Assembly (NCBI GenBank): GCA_014361195.1
Contig: JACIWA010000001.1
Location: 186,001-250,000 of the forward strand
Source of the DNA: Thermoplasmatales archaeon
GTDB lineage: Archaea; Thermoplasmatota; E2; UBA202; JdFR-43
Length of the DNA: 64,000 nt
Direction: 5' to 3'
Under the pieces are notes generated by a model. The model saw nothing but the letters and a program-made list of their open reading frames with translations. It did not search any database and had not been told where the DNA came from. Made by a program: the position numbers and the translations under genes. Every line of letters starts with the position of its first letter. The stretch's first letter is position 1. Of the stretch, positions 32,652 to 42,023 are shown in pieces.

Positions 32652-34535
32652 ATGAAGAAGATAATTATTGCGGGGATAATAGGACTGTTTTTAGTAAGCG
32701 GTGTAATGAGTGCAACTCTCGCAGGATACAAAGATATAAAAACAAAAACAAGCAATTCAATAGAAAAAACATTTTACTTTTCTGAACCAGAAATTTCCAG
32801 AGATGGAAAATACCTGGTTGTTTCAGGCAATGGAATGAATTCTTTTATGATGGAAGGCTACCCAATTTTGCCATATAAAACTGAAATATTTAAATTCCCA
32901 GCTGGAACAAAGATAAATGTGGAATTTTCAACGGGAAATATAAATAAGATAAAAATTGATAACAAGGTAAAGCCATATCCATTTTTCACAAAAGCTTTAA
33001 CAACTGGAAGAATTTTAATTGAAGAAGGAGATATATACAGTGAAGAAAGATTTCCAGATAATTTTGTTGATTATAGAATTCTTGCAGGAATTTACAATGG
33101 AGAGAGATGCTTAATTCTCTCTGTTTTCTTACACCCATACATTTATGAAATTAATGAAAATTCAATCATATATACTGATAAGATAAATCTTAGGATATCT
33201 TATGATGGAAATCCATTGCCAGCAGAAACATCAACATATGATTTTCTAATAATTTCTCCTGATGCTTGGCTTGATGAGTTAAGCACCTTTAAGCAACACA
33301 AGGAAAGCAAGGGAATAAAAACAATAGTAGTAGGGTTAAGTGAAGTTTATGCTCATCCATCCGCTGTGCATGGAAGAGATGATGCAGAAAAAGTGAAGTA
33401 TTTCATAAAGAATGCAATTGAAGAATGGGGAATAAAATATGTAATGCTTGTTGGAGGAAGGCAGGGAGGAATATTCAATGAAAGATGGCTTATGCCAGTA
33501 AGATATACAAATCTTGATGATAGAAGTGGATGGGAAACTGGTTATTTAAGCGACTTATATTTTGCAGATATATATAAATATGAAAATGGCTCGATCGCTT
33601 TTGAGGACTGGGATAGCAATGGAAATGGAATATATGCGGAATGGAAGGGAATGAAAAAAGACAAGCTTGATTTGGTGCCTGATGTGTATGTTGGCAGGCT
33701 TGCTTGCAGAAGTAAAATGGAGCTAAAAATTGTTATTGAAAAAATAATTAAATATGAATCTGAAAATCAAGCGGGCAAGGAATGGTTCAAAAAGATGGTT
33801 GTTGTTGCGGGTGATACATTTCCATATGAGACCGATCCATATTTTGATGGTGAAGTAAGCACAGAAAAAGCTCTAGAATACATGAGTGGTTTTGAAGGAT
33901 TAAAATTATATACTTCAACTGGCACACTCAGCAAAGCAGATGATATAATTAATGCGGTAAGCAATGGATGTGGCTTCCTGAACTTTGAGGGGCATGGCAA
34001 TCCGATGAGCTGGGCAACGCATCCGCCATATGACGAGAGCACATGGATTGGGATAGATGTTACGCAGTTCCCGCAATTCTCAAATAAGGATATGTACCCA
34101 GTTTGTGTTATAGGTGGTTGCCACAACAGCCAATTCAATGTAAGCATTTTCAACTTGCTGAAAATTAAGCAATTATATGAAACATATTACAAATCTGAAT
34201 GGAGCCCTGGATGCTTTGGAGAATGGATTGTTAGAAAAATAGATGGAGGTGCAATAGCAAGCATTGGCTGTACAGGACTTGGCTATGGACTGGTTGGCGA
34301 CTATAACAAGGATGGAATACCTGATTGCATACAGGGCCTAGGAGGATGGATTGATATAGAATTCTTCCGCCTATATGGACAGGAAAAGAGGAGCATACTC
34401 GGAGAAATTCATTCACAGGCAATAGCAAACTATGTTGCAAATTTCCCGGTTATGAAAAATGAAATTGACTGCAAGACGGTGCAGGAATGGACTTTGCTCG
34501 GAGACCCAACATTGAAGATAGGAGGATATAGCTAA
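32652..34535 (+). CDS. Secreted C25 (gingipain-like) cysteine peptidase
   Basis: A 627-residue exported protease. After a signal peptide (IIIAGIIGLFLVSGVMSATL) comes a propeptide-like beta domain (about 25-195), then the caspase-like catalytic domain beginning STYDFLIISPDAWL. His448 in NFEGHGNPMSW and Cys490 in VCVIGGCHNSQF form the dyad. Ca-binding-type DWDSNGNGIY and DYNKDGIPD loops are present. There is no long C-terminal adhesin domain. Extracellular C25 peptidases have been reported from benthic Thermoplasmatota-related archaea, where they support detrital protein degradation. The gene is 30 bases downstream of nth but starts with its own AT-rich promoter-like spacer. Confidence 0.9.
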   Translation: MKKIIIAGIIGLFLVSGVMSATLAGYKDIKTKTSNSIEKTFYFSEPEISRDGKYLVVSGNGMNSFMMEGYPILPYKTEIFKFPAGTKINVEFSTGNINKIKIDNKVKPYPFFTKALTTGRILIEEGDIYSEERFPDNFVDYRILAGIYNGERCLILSVFLHPYIYEINENSIIYTDKINLRISYDGNPLPAETSTYDFLIISPDAWLDELSTFKQHKESKGIKTIVVGLSEVYAHPSAVHGRDDAEKVKYFIKNAIEEWGIKYVMLVGGRQGGIFNERWLMPVRYTNLDDRSGWETGYLSDLYFADIYKYENGSIAFEDWDSNGNGIYAEWKGMKKDKLDLVPDVYVGRLACRSKMELKIVIEKIIKYESENQAGKEWFKKMVVVAGDTFPYETDPYFDGEVSTEKALEYMSGFEGLKLYTSTGTLSKADDIINAVSNGCGFLNFEGHGNPMSWATHPPYDESTWIGIDVTQFPQFSNKDMYPVCVIGGCHNSQFNVSIFNLLKIKQLYETYYKSEWSPGCFGEWIVRKIDGGAIASIGCTGLGYGLVGDYNKDGIPDCIQGLGGWIDIEFFRLYGQEKRSILGEIHSQAIANYVANFPVMKNEIDCKTVQEWTLLGDPTLKIGGYS

Positions 34536-34564
34536 ATTTTTTAAACCTCTTTCCTTTTTTATTC

Positions 34565-34867
34565 ATGCATATATTTCAGCTCCTGCTCGGAATAATAACC
34601 TTAGCTTCCCTTATTCTGCCCATCTTTTCCTACATTTATTTTCTTAAAATAATGAAATTGATAAAGGTAAGGGTTGGAAACCTTATTTTCATAGCATGTC
34701 TGATAATGCTTATAGCATATTCTTTTTTCCTTTCACCATGGATTTTTATCGGCTCTGATATATATGAAATAAGGTTGCTTTCCTATTCCCTTATCTCCAT
34801 TGCTTTAATTATCCTGAGCTATGCAGTAATAAAAATATATATTGCATGGAGGGGGCTAAAAATATGA
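34565..34867 (+). CDS. Small three-helix membrane protein next to a sensor kinase
   Basis: A 100-residue protein with three hydrophobic segments (LLLGIITLASLILPIFSYIY, LIFIACLIMLIAYSFFL, LLSYSLISIALIILSYAV). It overlaps the histidine kinase gene by four bases (ATGA) and resembles the topology of that kinase's own N-terminal membrane part, so it may be an accessory or sensing subunit. No family recognised. Confidence 0.75.
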   Translation: MHIFQLLLGIITLASLILPIFSYIYFLKIMKLIKVRVGNLIFIACLIMLIAYSFFLSPWIFIGSDIYEIRLLSYSLISIALIILSYAVIKIYIAWRGLKI

Positions 34868-36609
34868 TTTTTTTCTTGAACATTTTTAATATCTTCCTAT
34901 CCTTTCTGATAATATATTTTGCGATAAAGGTATATGCAAGTTACAGAAAAAAATACTTAAAATTTTTTATCCTCTCACTTCTACTCATCCCACTAATTTT
35001 TATTTATTCCATATTCGAATTCGCTCATTCTTTACCAATAGAGTGGATAATAGTTTATCCTTCTTTCATGTTAATTGTAGAATTAACGATAATAATTGGG
35101 CAGAAAATCTTAATCTCTTCTATAAAAAGTGAGGGAGAAGAGGAATATAAAATATTGCTTCGTGAAGATGTTGCAATGCTTAGAAGCTTTCAGAAATTAT
35201 CAAACTACCTAATAGGTAAGATATCTCCTCTAATAGGAATAGAAAGCATAAAAAATATTTTGGATGAGACAACAAGTTTATATCCTTCTCTTGTAGGAAG
35301 CTATATAGGGATGGATGAAAAATTGCAGATAAAAACAATTGAAGAAAATATTGATAAAATAGAAAAAGAGAATATTGCAGAAGGATTTTTATATTTAATA
35401 ACAAAACTTATTGAGATTTATTCCACATTTGTGCCTTATGAAAAGATAATCGAGGAAATAAGAGATGAAATAGAAAAAATAGATAAAAAGGTAGTTAAAT
35501 GGTTTATCCCATTTGCATTCTTTAAGTTAGTTATGGAGCCATTGATAAGGAACTGCAGCATGGACGAAATAAGGGAAATAAGAATTTCTGTTGATATAGA
35601 AGGAATTAAAATAAATAAGAAAGGGGAGATAATTTTTCACAAAATTTATTCCTTCGGGGAAAATGAAAGAGAGGATAAATATATAGATTTTCTTGATAAA
35701 TGCTATCCAATTTTTTTTAAAATTTATGGAAGAAATGCGGACAAAAAATTAACAGAAAATTTTAGAAAATTGCCAAGCAATATAAAGGAAGAAATGTATA
35801 GATATGATTTTATAAAGAAACTCCCGGAAAAAATTCTTGAAGAAGAAAAAATAACACTTATTAGCAGAGAAAAATCGCTGGAAGAGCTAATTGAAAGGCA
35901 GAAAAAGCTTGAAGAGGCATATAAAAGACTTTCTGAAGCAAAGCTTGACAAAATGAAATCAACTTTTATTGATACAATGGCACATGAATTAAAAACACCT
36001 CTTACCGCAATAAAAACATATAATGATTTGTTAAGCAAAGAAAAGCTCGGAAAATTGACAAAATCGCAGAAAGAAATTCTGGAAAAAATGTCAAAAAATA
36101 TAGACAGACTGATAAAAATCATTGATGATATGCTTCATATTCCTTCTGTAGAAATGCAGGATTTAGAGCTTAGGAAGGAAAAATTTTATTTTAAAGAAAT
36201 TATTGAAAACATAATCAGCGAGCTTGAAGAAACAATAAAAGATAAAAAACAGAAAGTTCATATAGATATAGGAAAATTATATGCAAAAGGTGATAAAAAA
36301 TTGATTGAAAAAGCAATAAAGAATGTGATATCAAATGCGGTAAAATATACTCCCCCCAAGGGCTCAATCTTCGTCAGGGGCTTCAAAGAAGGGAATTATG
36401 CCCATCTAATAATAGAAGATACTGGAAGTGGCATACCAGGTGAGGAGCTCGAAAAAATTTTTGAACCATTCTACAGGGGCAAGAACGGGGGGGCGGGGCT
36501 GGGGCTTGCGATAGCTAAAAATATTGTCGAGGCGCATGGCGGAAGAGTATGGGCGGAGAGCGAGATTGGAAAAGGTGCGAGATTTCACATAGTTTTGGGA
36601 TGCATATGA
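34864..36609 (+). CDS. Membrane-bound sensor histidine kinase
   Basis: A 581-residue kinase. Two to three hydrophobic segments occupy residues 1-95, followed by a long helical region of about 230 residues with no recognised sensor fold, a coiled coil (SLEELIERQKKLEEAYKRL), then HisKA with phospho-acceptor His374 in TMAHELKTPLTAIK and HATPase with NVISNAVKYTPPKG (N box), EDTGSGIPGEELEKIF (G1) and GGAGLGLAIAKNI (G2). No large extracellular domain is present. GGAGGGGG nine bases before the ATG at 34864 decides the start. It overlaps both the small membrane protein and the response regulator genes. Confidence 0.92.
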   Translation: MIFFLNIFNIFLSFLIIYFAIKVYASYRKKYLKFFILSLLLIPLIFIYSIFEFAHSLPIEWIIVYPSFMLIVELTIIIGQKILISSIKSEGEEEYKILLREDVAMLRSFQKLSNYLIGKISPLIGIESIKNILDETTSLYPSLVGSYIGMDEKLQIKTIEENIDKIEKENIAEGFLYLITKLIEIYSTFVPYEKIIEEIRDEIEKIDKKVVKWFIPFAFFKLVMEPLIRNCSMDEIREIRISVDIEGIKINKKGEIIFHKIYSFGENEREDKYIDFLDKCYPIFFKIYGRNADKKLTENFRKLPSNIKEEMYRYDFIKKLPEKILEEEKITLISREKSLEELIERQKKLEEAYKRLSEAKLDKMKSTFIDTMAHELKTPLTAIKTYNDLLSKEKLGKLTKSQKEILEKMSKNIDRLIKIIDDMLHIPSVEMQDLELRKEKFYFKEIIENIISELEETIKDKKQKVHIDIGKLYAKGDKKLIEKAIKNVISNAVKYTPPKGSIFVRGFKEGNYAHLIIEDTGSGIPGEELEKIFEPFYRGKNGGAGLGLAIAKNIVEAHGGRVWAESEIGKGARFHIVLGCI

Positions 36610-37646
36610 TAAAGGAAATACTTTTTGTTGATGATGATGAGGAAATTCTTGAAGCGGCGAAAACATCTCTTGAAGTATATGGCTATAAGGTTAATACCGC
36701 TAAAAGTGGAAAGGAATGCCTGGAAAAAATTGATAGGGCGGATATTGTATTTCTTGATATAAAAATGCCAGGAATGGATGGTATTGAAACACTGAAAGAG
36801 ATAAAAAAGAGGAGGGAGTTTTTGCCGGTAATAATGATAACCGCATATGCAACTGTAGATACCGCTATAGAAGCAATGAAGGAAGGGGCAAGTGATTACA
36901 TAAGAAAGCCATTTAATTTTGAGGAACTTGAAAAAAGTATATTGGCGGTTATAGAGGATATAAAATTTAAGAAAATGGAAGAATTTCATGAAGAGGACTA
37001 CATTGATATATTTTTAAATCTGGCAAAAGAAAGAAAGGGAATATGCATAGCGAGGGAATTTAATGCTTTGAAAGGTGCTCAAAATATAAAAATTATCCCC
37101 CTTGAAAGGGAGTTAAAGCCAAGAAAAATAGAAGAAATTAAAAAAGAACTAGAAGAAAATATGGAAGAGAATGGTGTTATTCTGCTCATGAATCTTGAAT
37201 ATATTTTGAACAATAATAATTTTCTGGCTACAAGAGAATTTCTTGATTGGCTTAACAAGAAAAGTGCTTCAAAGAATTCAAAAATTATAATATCTGCAAA
37301 TTTTGAAAAAGTAGATGCAAAAGAAAGACAGATTTTGCAAGATTTAATAATAGATATACATCTGGGAATATTTTCAGAATCAATATCAAATTATATAAGG
37401 AGAAAAATAATAAGTTTGCTTTCAGATGGAGGAAGTTATCCTTTCACAAAAATAGCACAGGAAATAGGAATAGATGATAATCCAAAGCTCAGCTTTCATC
37501 TTAAAAAATTAAAAGATGATGGAGTTCTTGAGCAGGATAGTGAGAAAAGATATAAGCTATCAAAAATCGGAAAAGAAACAGCGGAATTTTTAAAGAGTAT
37601 GAAAGAAAATAAGATGAAAAAACCTTTCTGGATGTCATTTAAGTAG
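36606..37646 (+). CDS. Response regulator: REC, DUF835-like and winged-helix domains
   Basis: A 346-residue regulator. REC domain residues 1-120: acidic pocket VDDDEE, phospho-acceptor Asp51 in VFLDIKMPGMDG, ITAYAT and KPFNFEEL. Residues about 140-265 match the archaeal DUF835 pattern (RKGICIAREFNALKG, IIPLERELKPRKIEEI, NGVILLMNLEYILNNNNF, SKIIISANFEKVDAKERQIL). The last 80 residues are a winged HTH (PFTKIAQEIGIDDNPKLSFH). The ATG at 36606 overlaps the kinase stop. DNA-binding output domains are rare among archaeal response regulators, so this may be a true two-component transcription switch. Confidence 0.88.
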   Translation: MIKEILFVDDDEEILEAAKTSLEVYGYKVNTAKSGKECLEKIDRADIVFLDIKMPGMDGIETLKEIKKRREFLPVIMITAYATVDTAIEAMKEGASDYIRKPFNFEELEKSILAVIEDIKFKKMEEFHEEDYIDIFLNLAKERKGICIAREFNALKGAQNIKIIPLERELKPRKIEEIKKELEENMEENGVILLMNLEYILNNNNFLATREFLDWLNKKSASKNSKIIISANFEKVDAKERQILQDLIIDIHLGIFSESISNYIRRKIISLLSDGGSYPFTKIAQEIGIDDNPKLSFHLKKLKDDGVLEQDSEKRYKLSKIGKETAEFLKSMKENKMKKPFWMSFK

Positions 37647-37707
37647 AATTTAATTTTAATAAATTTTTTTTTAGAGAAAAATTATATTTATTTCTGGAAT
37701 AAAAAAC

Positions 37708-39042
37708 ATGTATCTGATGGAAAATCTGAGGAAAGAGTTTTATTTAGAGGAGGAAAAATGGAAAAAAGTAGATGAAATAATTTATGGACTCGATGATTAT
37801 TTCCTTTATGAGGAAAAGAAGATAAATAAATTAAGGTTAGATGCAATAAAGGAAGCTTTCAATTACCATTATTCAAAAAATCTTTTTTATCAGAAATATT
37901 GCAGGGAAAACAATGTTAGCATGGAAAATATAAAAGGTGAAAAAGATTTAAGTAAAATTCCATTACTGCAAGATAAATTCTTCAAAAGTTATCCTTCAGA
38001 AAATCCTAAAGAGCTATATGAATGGCTTTATAGAGTTTGTTCTGTAGATATAGGAAAATATGATTTCAATGGAAAATCTCTTCAAGATTTTCTCACATGG
38101 GCGGAAGAAAAATTAAACGGGGTTGTAACCCATTCATCAGGAACATCAGGGAAATTCAGCTTTATGTTCAGAGATGAGATAACAACAAAAAGAATGTTCT
38201 ATTCAGCGGATAAGACCCTTCTTTTCTCGATAGCAAAACCAAGGGATAATGCTCAATTTGTATATCCCGGGCCAATAAAAACACATCTTACCATGGGAAG
38301 ATGGATTTCTGAAGGAACAAAAATTTTCAATGAAAAAGACAGACATTTCTTAACAGAGAGGGCATTAACAATTGATATAGTTCGCATATTATCTGGACAA
38401 GTAAAAGGAATAGGGGACAAACTTAAATTTATGCTTATTAAAAAAGCAATGCAAAAAGGACAACTCAGGCTTATAAATTTATTGAAGGAAATTGAAAAAG
38501 AGAGAAAGCAAGTTTATATTCTTACGTTTCCATATCAATTAAATGATTTAATGAATTTAATGGAGGAAGAGGGATTTTATTTAAATCTTCCGAAAGATTC
38601 AGTTATTATAACTGGAGGGGGTTGGAAGATATATGAGGACAAGAAGGTTTCATCGGAGGAATTTGCAAAAAGGATAGAGGAATTTTTTGGAATAGATATA
38701 AACAATTATAGAGATGTTTATGGAATGTCAGAAATGAATGGACTTGCTCTCGAATGCGAAGAGAGATACAAGCATATTCCTCCATGGATTTATCCAATGA
38801 TAATTGATGAAAATAATGAGATTAGCAATTGTGGAGAAGGAAGATTTATCTTCCTTGATCCTGCATCAAATAGCTATCCTGGATTTATAATTACAGGAGA
38901 TGAGCTAAAACTGCTTGAAAGTTGCCCTGAATGCGGTAGAAGTGGATATGTTATAGAAGGAGAAATAAAAAGGGCAAAAGGTGAAGAAAGCAAGGGTTGC
39001 GGAAATTTAATGCGGGAAATAATAGCGGAGGAGATGAGGTGA
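37708..39042 (+). CDS. LuxE-like acyl-protein synthetase / adenylate-forming enzyme
   Basis: A 444-residue protein of the LuxE branch of the ANL superfamily. VVTHSSGTSGKFSFMFRDE is the phosphate loop, VIITGGGWKIYE and DVYGMSEMNGLALECEE the adenylate-site motifs, and a C-terminal Cys set CPECGRSGY resembles a zinc site. LuxE activates fatty acids as acyl-AMP and transfers them to a protein Cys; whether this protein does so is unknown. A TATA-like TTATATTT lies 26 bases before the ATG at 37708. It begins an operon with the transglutaminase-fold gene four bases downstream. Confidence 0.8.
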   Translation: MYLMENLRKEFYLEEEKWKKVDEIIYGLDDYFLYEEKKINKLRLDAIKEAFNYHYSKNLFYQKYCRENNVSMENIKGEKDLSKIPLLQDKFFKSYPSENPKELYEWLYRVCSVDIGKYDFNGKSLQDFLTWAEEKLNGVVTHSSGTSGKFSFMFRDEITTKRMFYSADKTLLFSIAKPRDNAQFVYPGPIKTHLTMGRWISEGTKIFNEKDRHFLTERALTIDIVRILSGQVKGIGDKLKFMLIKKAMQKGQLRLINLLKEIEKERKQVYILTFPYQLNDLMNLMEEEGFYLNLPKDSVIITGGGWKIYEDKKVSSEEFAKRIEEFFGIDINNYRDVYGMSEMNGLALECEERYKHIPPWIYPMIIDENNEISNCGEGRFIFLDPASNSYPGFIITGDELKLLESCPECGRSGYVIEGEIKRAKGEESKGCGNLMREIIAEEMR

Positions 39043-39046
39043 TATT

Positions 39047-40057
39047 ATGGAAATTACAGATAGAGGAGATTTTATTCCCTTGCCCCTTCTGAAAAATTTT
39101 GTAAAAACATCTTTGCCCCTTTTTTATGCAATTGCGAGAAATCCTAAAGCATTAGCAAGAAATTTGAAGGCATGGAAAAAAAGGCTTTATATGCATAGAA
39201 ACCCATGGGCTCATTTAGATGATGAAAGCATGTATGACAGCACAAAAATTTTGAAAGAAGATGATTTCAAAGATTTGCCACCTGTAAGGAATGAAAAATA
39301 TCTTCGCCCTACAAGAATGTGTGAGTGTGATGCTCCAGAGATAAGAGCTTTTGCAAAAAAACTGGGAGCTTATGAGAAAGAGCCTTATGAATATGCAAAA
39401 TCGATATTCTATTTTGTAAAAAATGAAAAATATCTTGTTTTTAAACCAATGGTGGGGGCTCTTGGAGTGCTGAAGAGCAAAGGTGGAGTATGCCTGGATC
39501 AAATGAACCTGCTGATTGCGCTGGCGAGGGCGGGCGGGATCAAGGCGAGATATCGCCTGTATGCACTTGCTCCAACACAGGAGCTTTTTGATTTGATGAT
39601 AAAGGATGACCCTATAATAAGGGAGACATATGAAATGCTTGGATTTCTTGATTCATTGCATGGATGTGCGGAGCTTTATGTGGATGGAGAATGGATTCAA
39701 CTTGACCCAACATTTTCAGATGCACTTGAAGCGGGTATGGGTATCGCGATTAGTGAATTTAGAGAAGAGCCTGAGTGGAGGATAAGGGTTCCAGAAAGAG
39801 ATATAGTTTTTGAAGGATTTCCTGTATTTTTCAAAAATCTTCTTGTGGCAATGGCTCTTATTTTGAGAGATACTGTTGATAGAGTAAATGAAAAACTGGA
39901 TGAAATAAGGGAAGAAGGAAGGAAAATAATTGAAGAAGTTGGTAAGGAAAAATATAATAAGGGCAGGAAAAAAGCAAGGATAGAAATTCCTAGTATTGAG
40001 GAAATAAAAGCATTTAGACAGCAACATGTTTTTATAGAGGATTTTGATTATAAATAA
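39047..40057 (+). CDS. Intracellular transglutaminase-fold protein
   Basis: A 336-residue protein with no signal peptide. Its core is a transglutaminase-like fold: Cys149 in KGGVCLDQMNLLIALARAGG, His205 in LDSLHGCAELYV and Asp220 in IQLDPTFSDALE. An N-terminal helical part (residues 1-90) and a long charged C-terminal helix flank it. Upstream GAGGTGA is a good ribosome binding site. It lies between the LuxE-like and HhH genes with spacings of four and zero bases, so it must act with them. Substrate unknown. Confidence 0.78.
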   Translation: MEITDRGDFIPLPLLKNFVKTSLPLFYAIARNPKALARNLKAWKKRLYMHRNPWAHLDDESMYDSTKILKEDDFKDLPPVRNEKYLRPTRMCECDAPEIRAFAKKLGAYEKEPYEYAKSIFYFVKNEKYLVFKPMVGALGVLKSKGGVCLDQMNLLIALARAGGIKARYRLYALAPTQELFDLMIKDDPIIRETYEMLGFLDSLHGCAELYVDGEWIQLDPTFSDALEAGMGIAISEFREEPEWRIRVPERDIVFEGFPVFFKNLLVAMALILRDTVDRVNEKLDEIREEGRKIIEEVGKEKYNKGRKKARIEIPSIEEIKAFRQQHVFIEDFDYK

Positions 40058-40495
40058 ATGGATCTGAAGAATATAAAGGGTATAGGTATTGTTTATGAAA
40101 AAAAGTTGAGGGAGGCGGGAATTAAAAGTGTTGAAGAGCTTATTCTTTCAAACAGCGAATCACTCTCTTTAGCTACAAATATAAGCAAGTCAAAAATTGA
40201 AAAATGGAAGGAAGAAGCCAGGAAAATAGTTGAATATATAGAAGCTGAAGTAATTGAGGACATTTCAAAAAATTCTATTATTGAAATAGAGGATGGAAAG
40301 GCAAAGGTTAAGATAATGGAGATATGGCATGAAGCAAAAATATTTTATGAAAAAGATTCAGCTGAAAAAGAAGAGATTGCGGTCCTGATGGGAAATAAGC
40401 CAAAACTCTGGTTTGGAAAAAAATGGCATGAAAACATTCCTTATAAAAAGAAAGGAATTTTTGGATTTTTAAGGAGGAGAAAATGCTTAGGATAA
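40058..40495 (+). CDS. Helix-hairpin-helix protein
   Basis: A 145-residue protein. Residues 1-65 carry a helix-hairpin-helix pair of the kind found in Rad51/RNA polymerase alpha C-terminal domains (NIKGIGIVYEKKLREAGIKS, then VEELILSNSESLSLATNIS), suggesting DNA or protein binding. The second half (IIEIEDGKAKVKIMEIW to the basic tail FGFLRRRK) is not recognised. It starts right after the stop of the preceding gene and overlaps the metallo-beta-lactamase gene by 13 bases. Confidence 0.75.
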   Translation: MDLKNIKGIGIVYEKKLREAGIKSVEELILSNSESLSLATNISKSKIEKWKEEARKIVEYIEAEVIEDISKNSIIEIEDGKAKVKIMEIWHEAKIFYEKDSAEKEEIAVLMGNKPKLWFGKKWHENIPYKKKGIFGFLRRRKCLG

Positions 40496-41115
40496 GATGG
40501 CATGGCCATTCTTGCTTTTCAATCTCAAACAACAAAACAATAATCATTGACCCGCATGACGGCGTATCCATCGGCATCCCCTCACCCCGCATCAAAGCGG
40601 ACATAATACTTGTTACACATGATCATTTTGACCATAATCAGGCAAAATTGGTTGAAAAGGAAGGAAGCATTGTTTTAAGGAGCGGGAAAAAGTTTGAGGA
40701 GATAGAAATTGAGAGCTTTTCATCATATCATGATAAGGAGAAGGGAAGGAAAAGAGGAGAGATTACAGTTTTCAAAATTAAATATGATGAAATAATTTTT
40801 TGCCATCTAGGAGATATAGGAGAAATAGACGAGAAATTGATAAAAGAGATAGGAGATGTGGATATTTTGTTTATTCCTGTTGGAGGAACATTTACAATAA
40901 ATGCAAAAGAAGCTCTTGAAATGAGTAAAAAAATAAATCCAAGGGTTATTGTTCCAATGCATTATAAAATAGAAGGACTATCCCTACCAATTGATAGATT
41001 GGATAAATTCCTTGATTTAATTGAGGAAATTGAAGTAGTATATGTAGCAAATGAAGTAGAAATAACAAAAGAAGATCTGCCAGAAAATAAAGAAGTATGG
41101 GTATTCTCCCTATAA
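40483..41115 (+). CDS. Metallo-beta-lactamase-fold hydrolase (UPF0173/UlaG-like)
   Basis: A 210-residue metal-dependent hydrolase. The opening IRWHGHSCFSI and IIIDPHDG are typical of the UPF0173/UlaG group; metal ligands are in THDHFDHNQA, CHLGDIGE and VPMHYKIEG. A GGAGGAG ribosome binding site lies within the end of the HhH gene. It is the last gene of the LuxE-like operon and overlaps the convergent zinc-ribbon gene by six bases. Substrates of this group are largely unknown. Confidence 0.88.
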   Translation: MLRIRWHGHSCFSISNNKTIIIDPHDGVSIGIPSPRIKADIILVTHDHFDHNQAKLVEKEGSIVLRSGKKFEEIEIESFSSYHDKEKGRKRGEITVFKIKYDEIIFCHLGDIGEIDEKLIKEIGDVDILFIPVGGTFTINAKEALEMSKKINPRVIVPMHYKIEGLSLPIDRLDKFLDLIEEIEVVYVANEVEITKEDLPENKEVWVFSL

Positions 41116-41367
41116 TTCATCAATTTCTTCTTCTATTTTTGAAAAATATTCCTCATCAACCAATTTTATTATATCTTTTTCCTCTTTCTTCCATTCCAAT
41201 TTTGTAATTTCATCTACCCTCCTTTCTATTTCTTCTATATCTATTTTCCCAATAAATTCATCTTTCCCCTTAAATAAAAGTTCTATCCCACAATATGGGC
41301 ATTTACCTGTTATCTCATCCTCTACTATAAACTCTCCCTTACAATTTGGACAAATGGCAATTGGCAT
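41110..41367 (-). CDS. Zinc-ribbon protein, 85 aa
   Basis: Starts with a zinc ribbon, PIAICPNCKGEFIVEDE then GKCPYCGIELLF (CPxC and CPYC pairs), followed by a long acidic helix (IEEIERRVDEITKLEWKKE). No family name; zinc-ribbon adapters of this kind often bind proteins or nucleic acid. Located 23 bases downstream of the eL15 gene on the same strand, so probably read through from it. Confidence 0.7.
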   Translation of the reverse strand: MPIAICPNCKGEFIVEDEITGKCPYCGIELLFKGKDEFIGKIDIEEIERRVDEITKLEWKKEEKDIIKLVDEEYFSKIEEEIDEL

Positions 41368-41390
41368 AAAAATATATAAAAATTAATTAT

Positions 41391-41969
41391 TTATTCTTTC
41401 CTTTTATTTGCTTTTACACTTGGGCGGGCTTTTTCCGCTCCTTTGCCCCTATTTCTTAAGCCCCTCCCTTTCTTTCCCGAAGATGTCTTGCCTCTGAAAA
41501 CACGTCCTCTTTCATCACAAATCCAGTTTATTTTCCTGTCACTTTTTATAACAGGATGACTTCTATCCACTAATATTGCTTCATAATAGTGATATTTTCC
41601 ATCTTTGCCTATCCAATATGAATTCAAAACTTCCATATTTGGATACTTTCTTGCTATTCTTTCTTCCGCTATTCTTTTTATAGATTTTTTAGGAGTTATC
41701 TTATTAACCCCCATCTTTGAAGGCTTTCTCCCCTTATTTGGTCTCTCTTTTCTTCTTCCTCCCGCCCTTACTCTTGCCCTCACAACTATAAAACCCTGTT
41801 TTGCTTTATAGCCAAGAGCTCTTGCTCTATCCAACCGCAAGGGTGCATCTACTCTTACAATCGCTCCTCCTTTCCTCCATTCTATGAGGCGGTTCCATTG
41901 CGGGCTATTATAAGAGGTGTCAGGTTTTTTCCATGTATTTCTGAGATAGTGATAAATTCCTTTAGCCAT
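41391..41969 (-). CDS. rpl15e: 50S ribosomal protein L15e (eL15)
   Basis: A 192-residue archaeal/eukaryotic-type large-subunit protein. Opening [13 protein letters not shown], the core [19 protein letters not shown] with [20 protein letters not shown], and the basic tail [20 protein letters not shown] are diagnostic. It is full length. Single-copy and essential, it is a good phylogenetic marker for placing this organism. No other ribosomal genes adjoin it. Confidence 0.97.
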   Translation of the reverse strand: MAKGIYHYLRNTWKKPDTSYNSPQWNRLIEWRKGGAIVRVDAPLRLDRARALGYKAKQGFIVVRARVRAGGRRKERPNKGRKPSKMGVNKITPKKSIKRIAEERIARKYPNMEVLNSYWIGKDGKYHYYEAILVDRSHPVIKSDRKINWICDERGRVFRGKTSSGKKGRGLRNRGKGAEKARPSVKANKRKE

Positions 41970-42023
41970 CTGAAATGAAAATATAAGTAATATATAATAT
42001 TTTGCTTGTTTTTGGCCAGCTCT

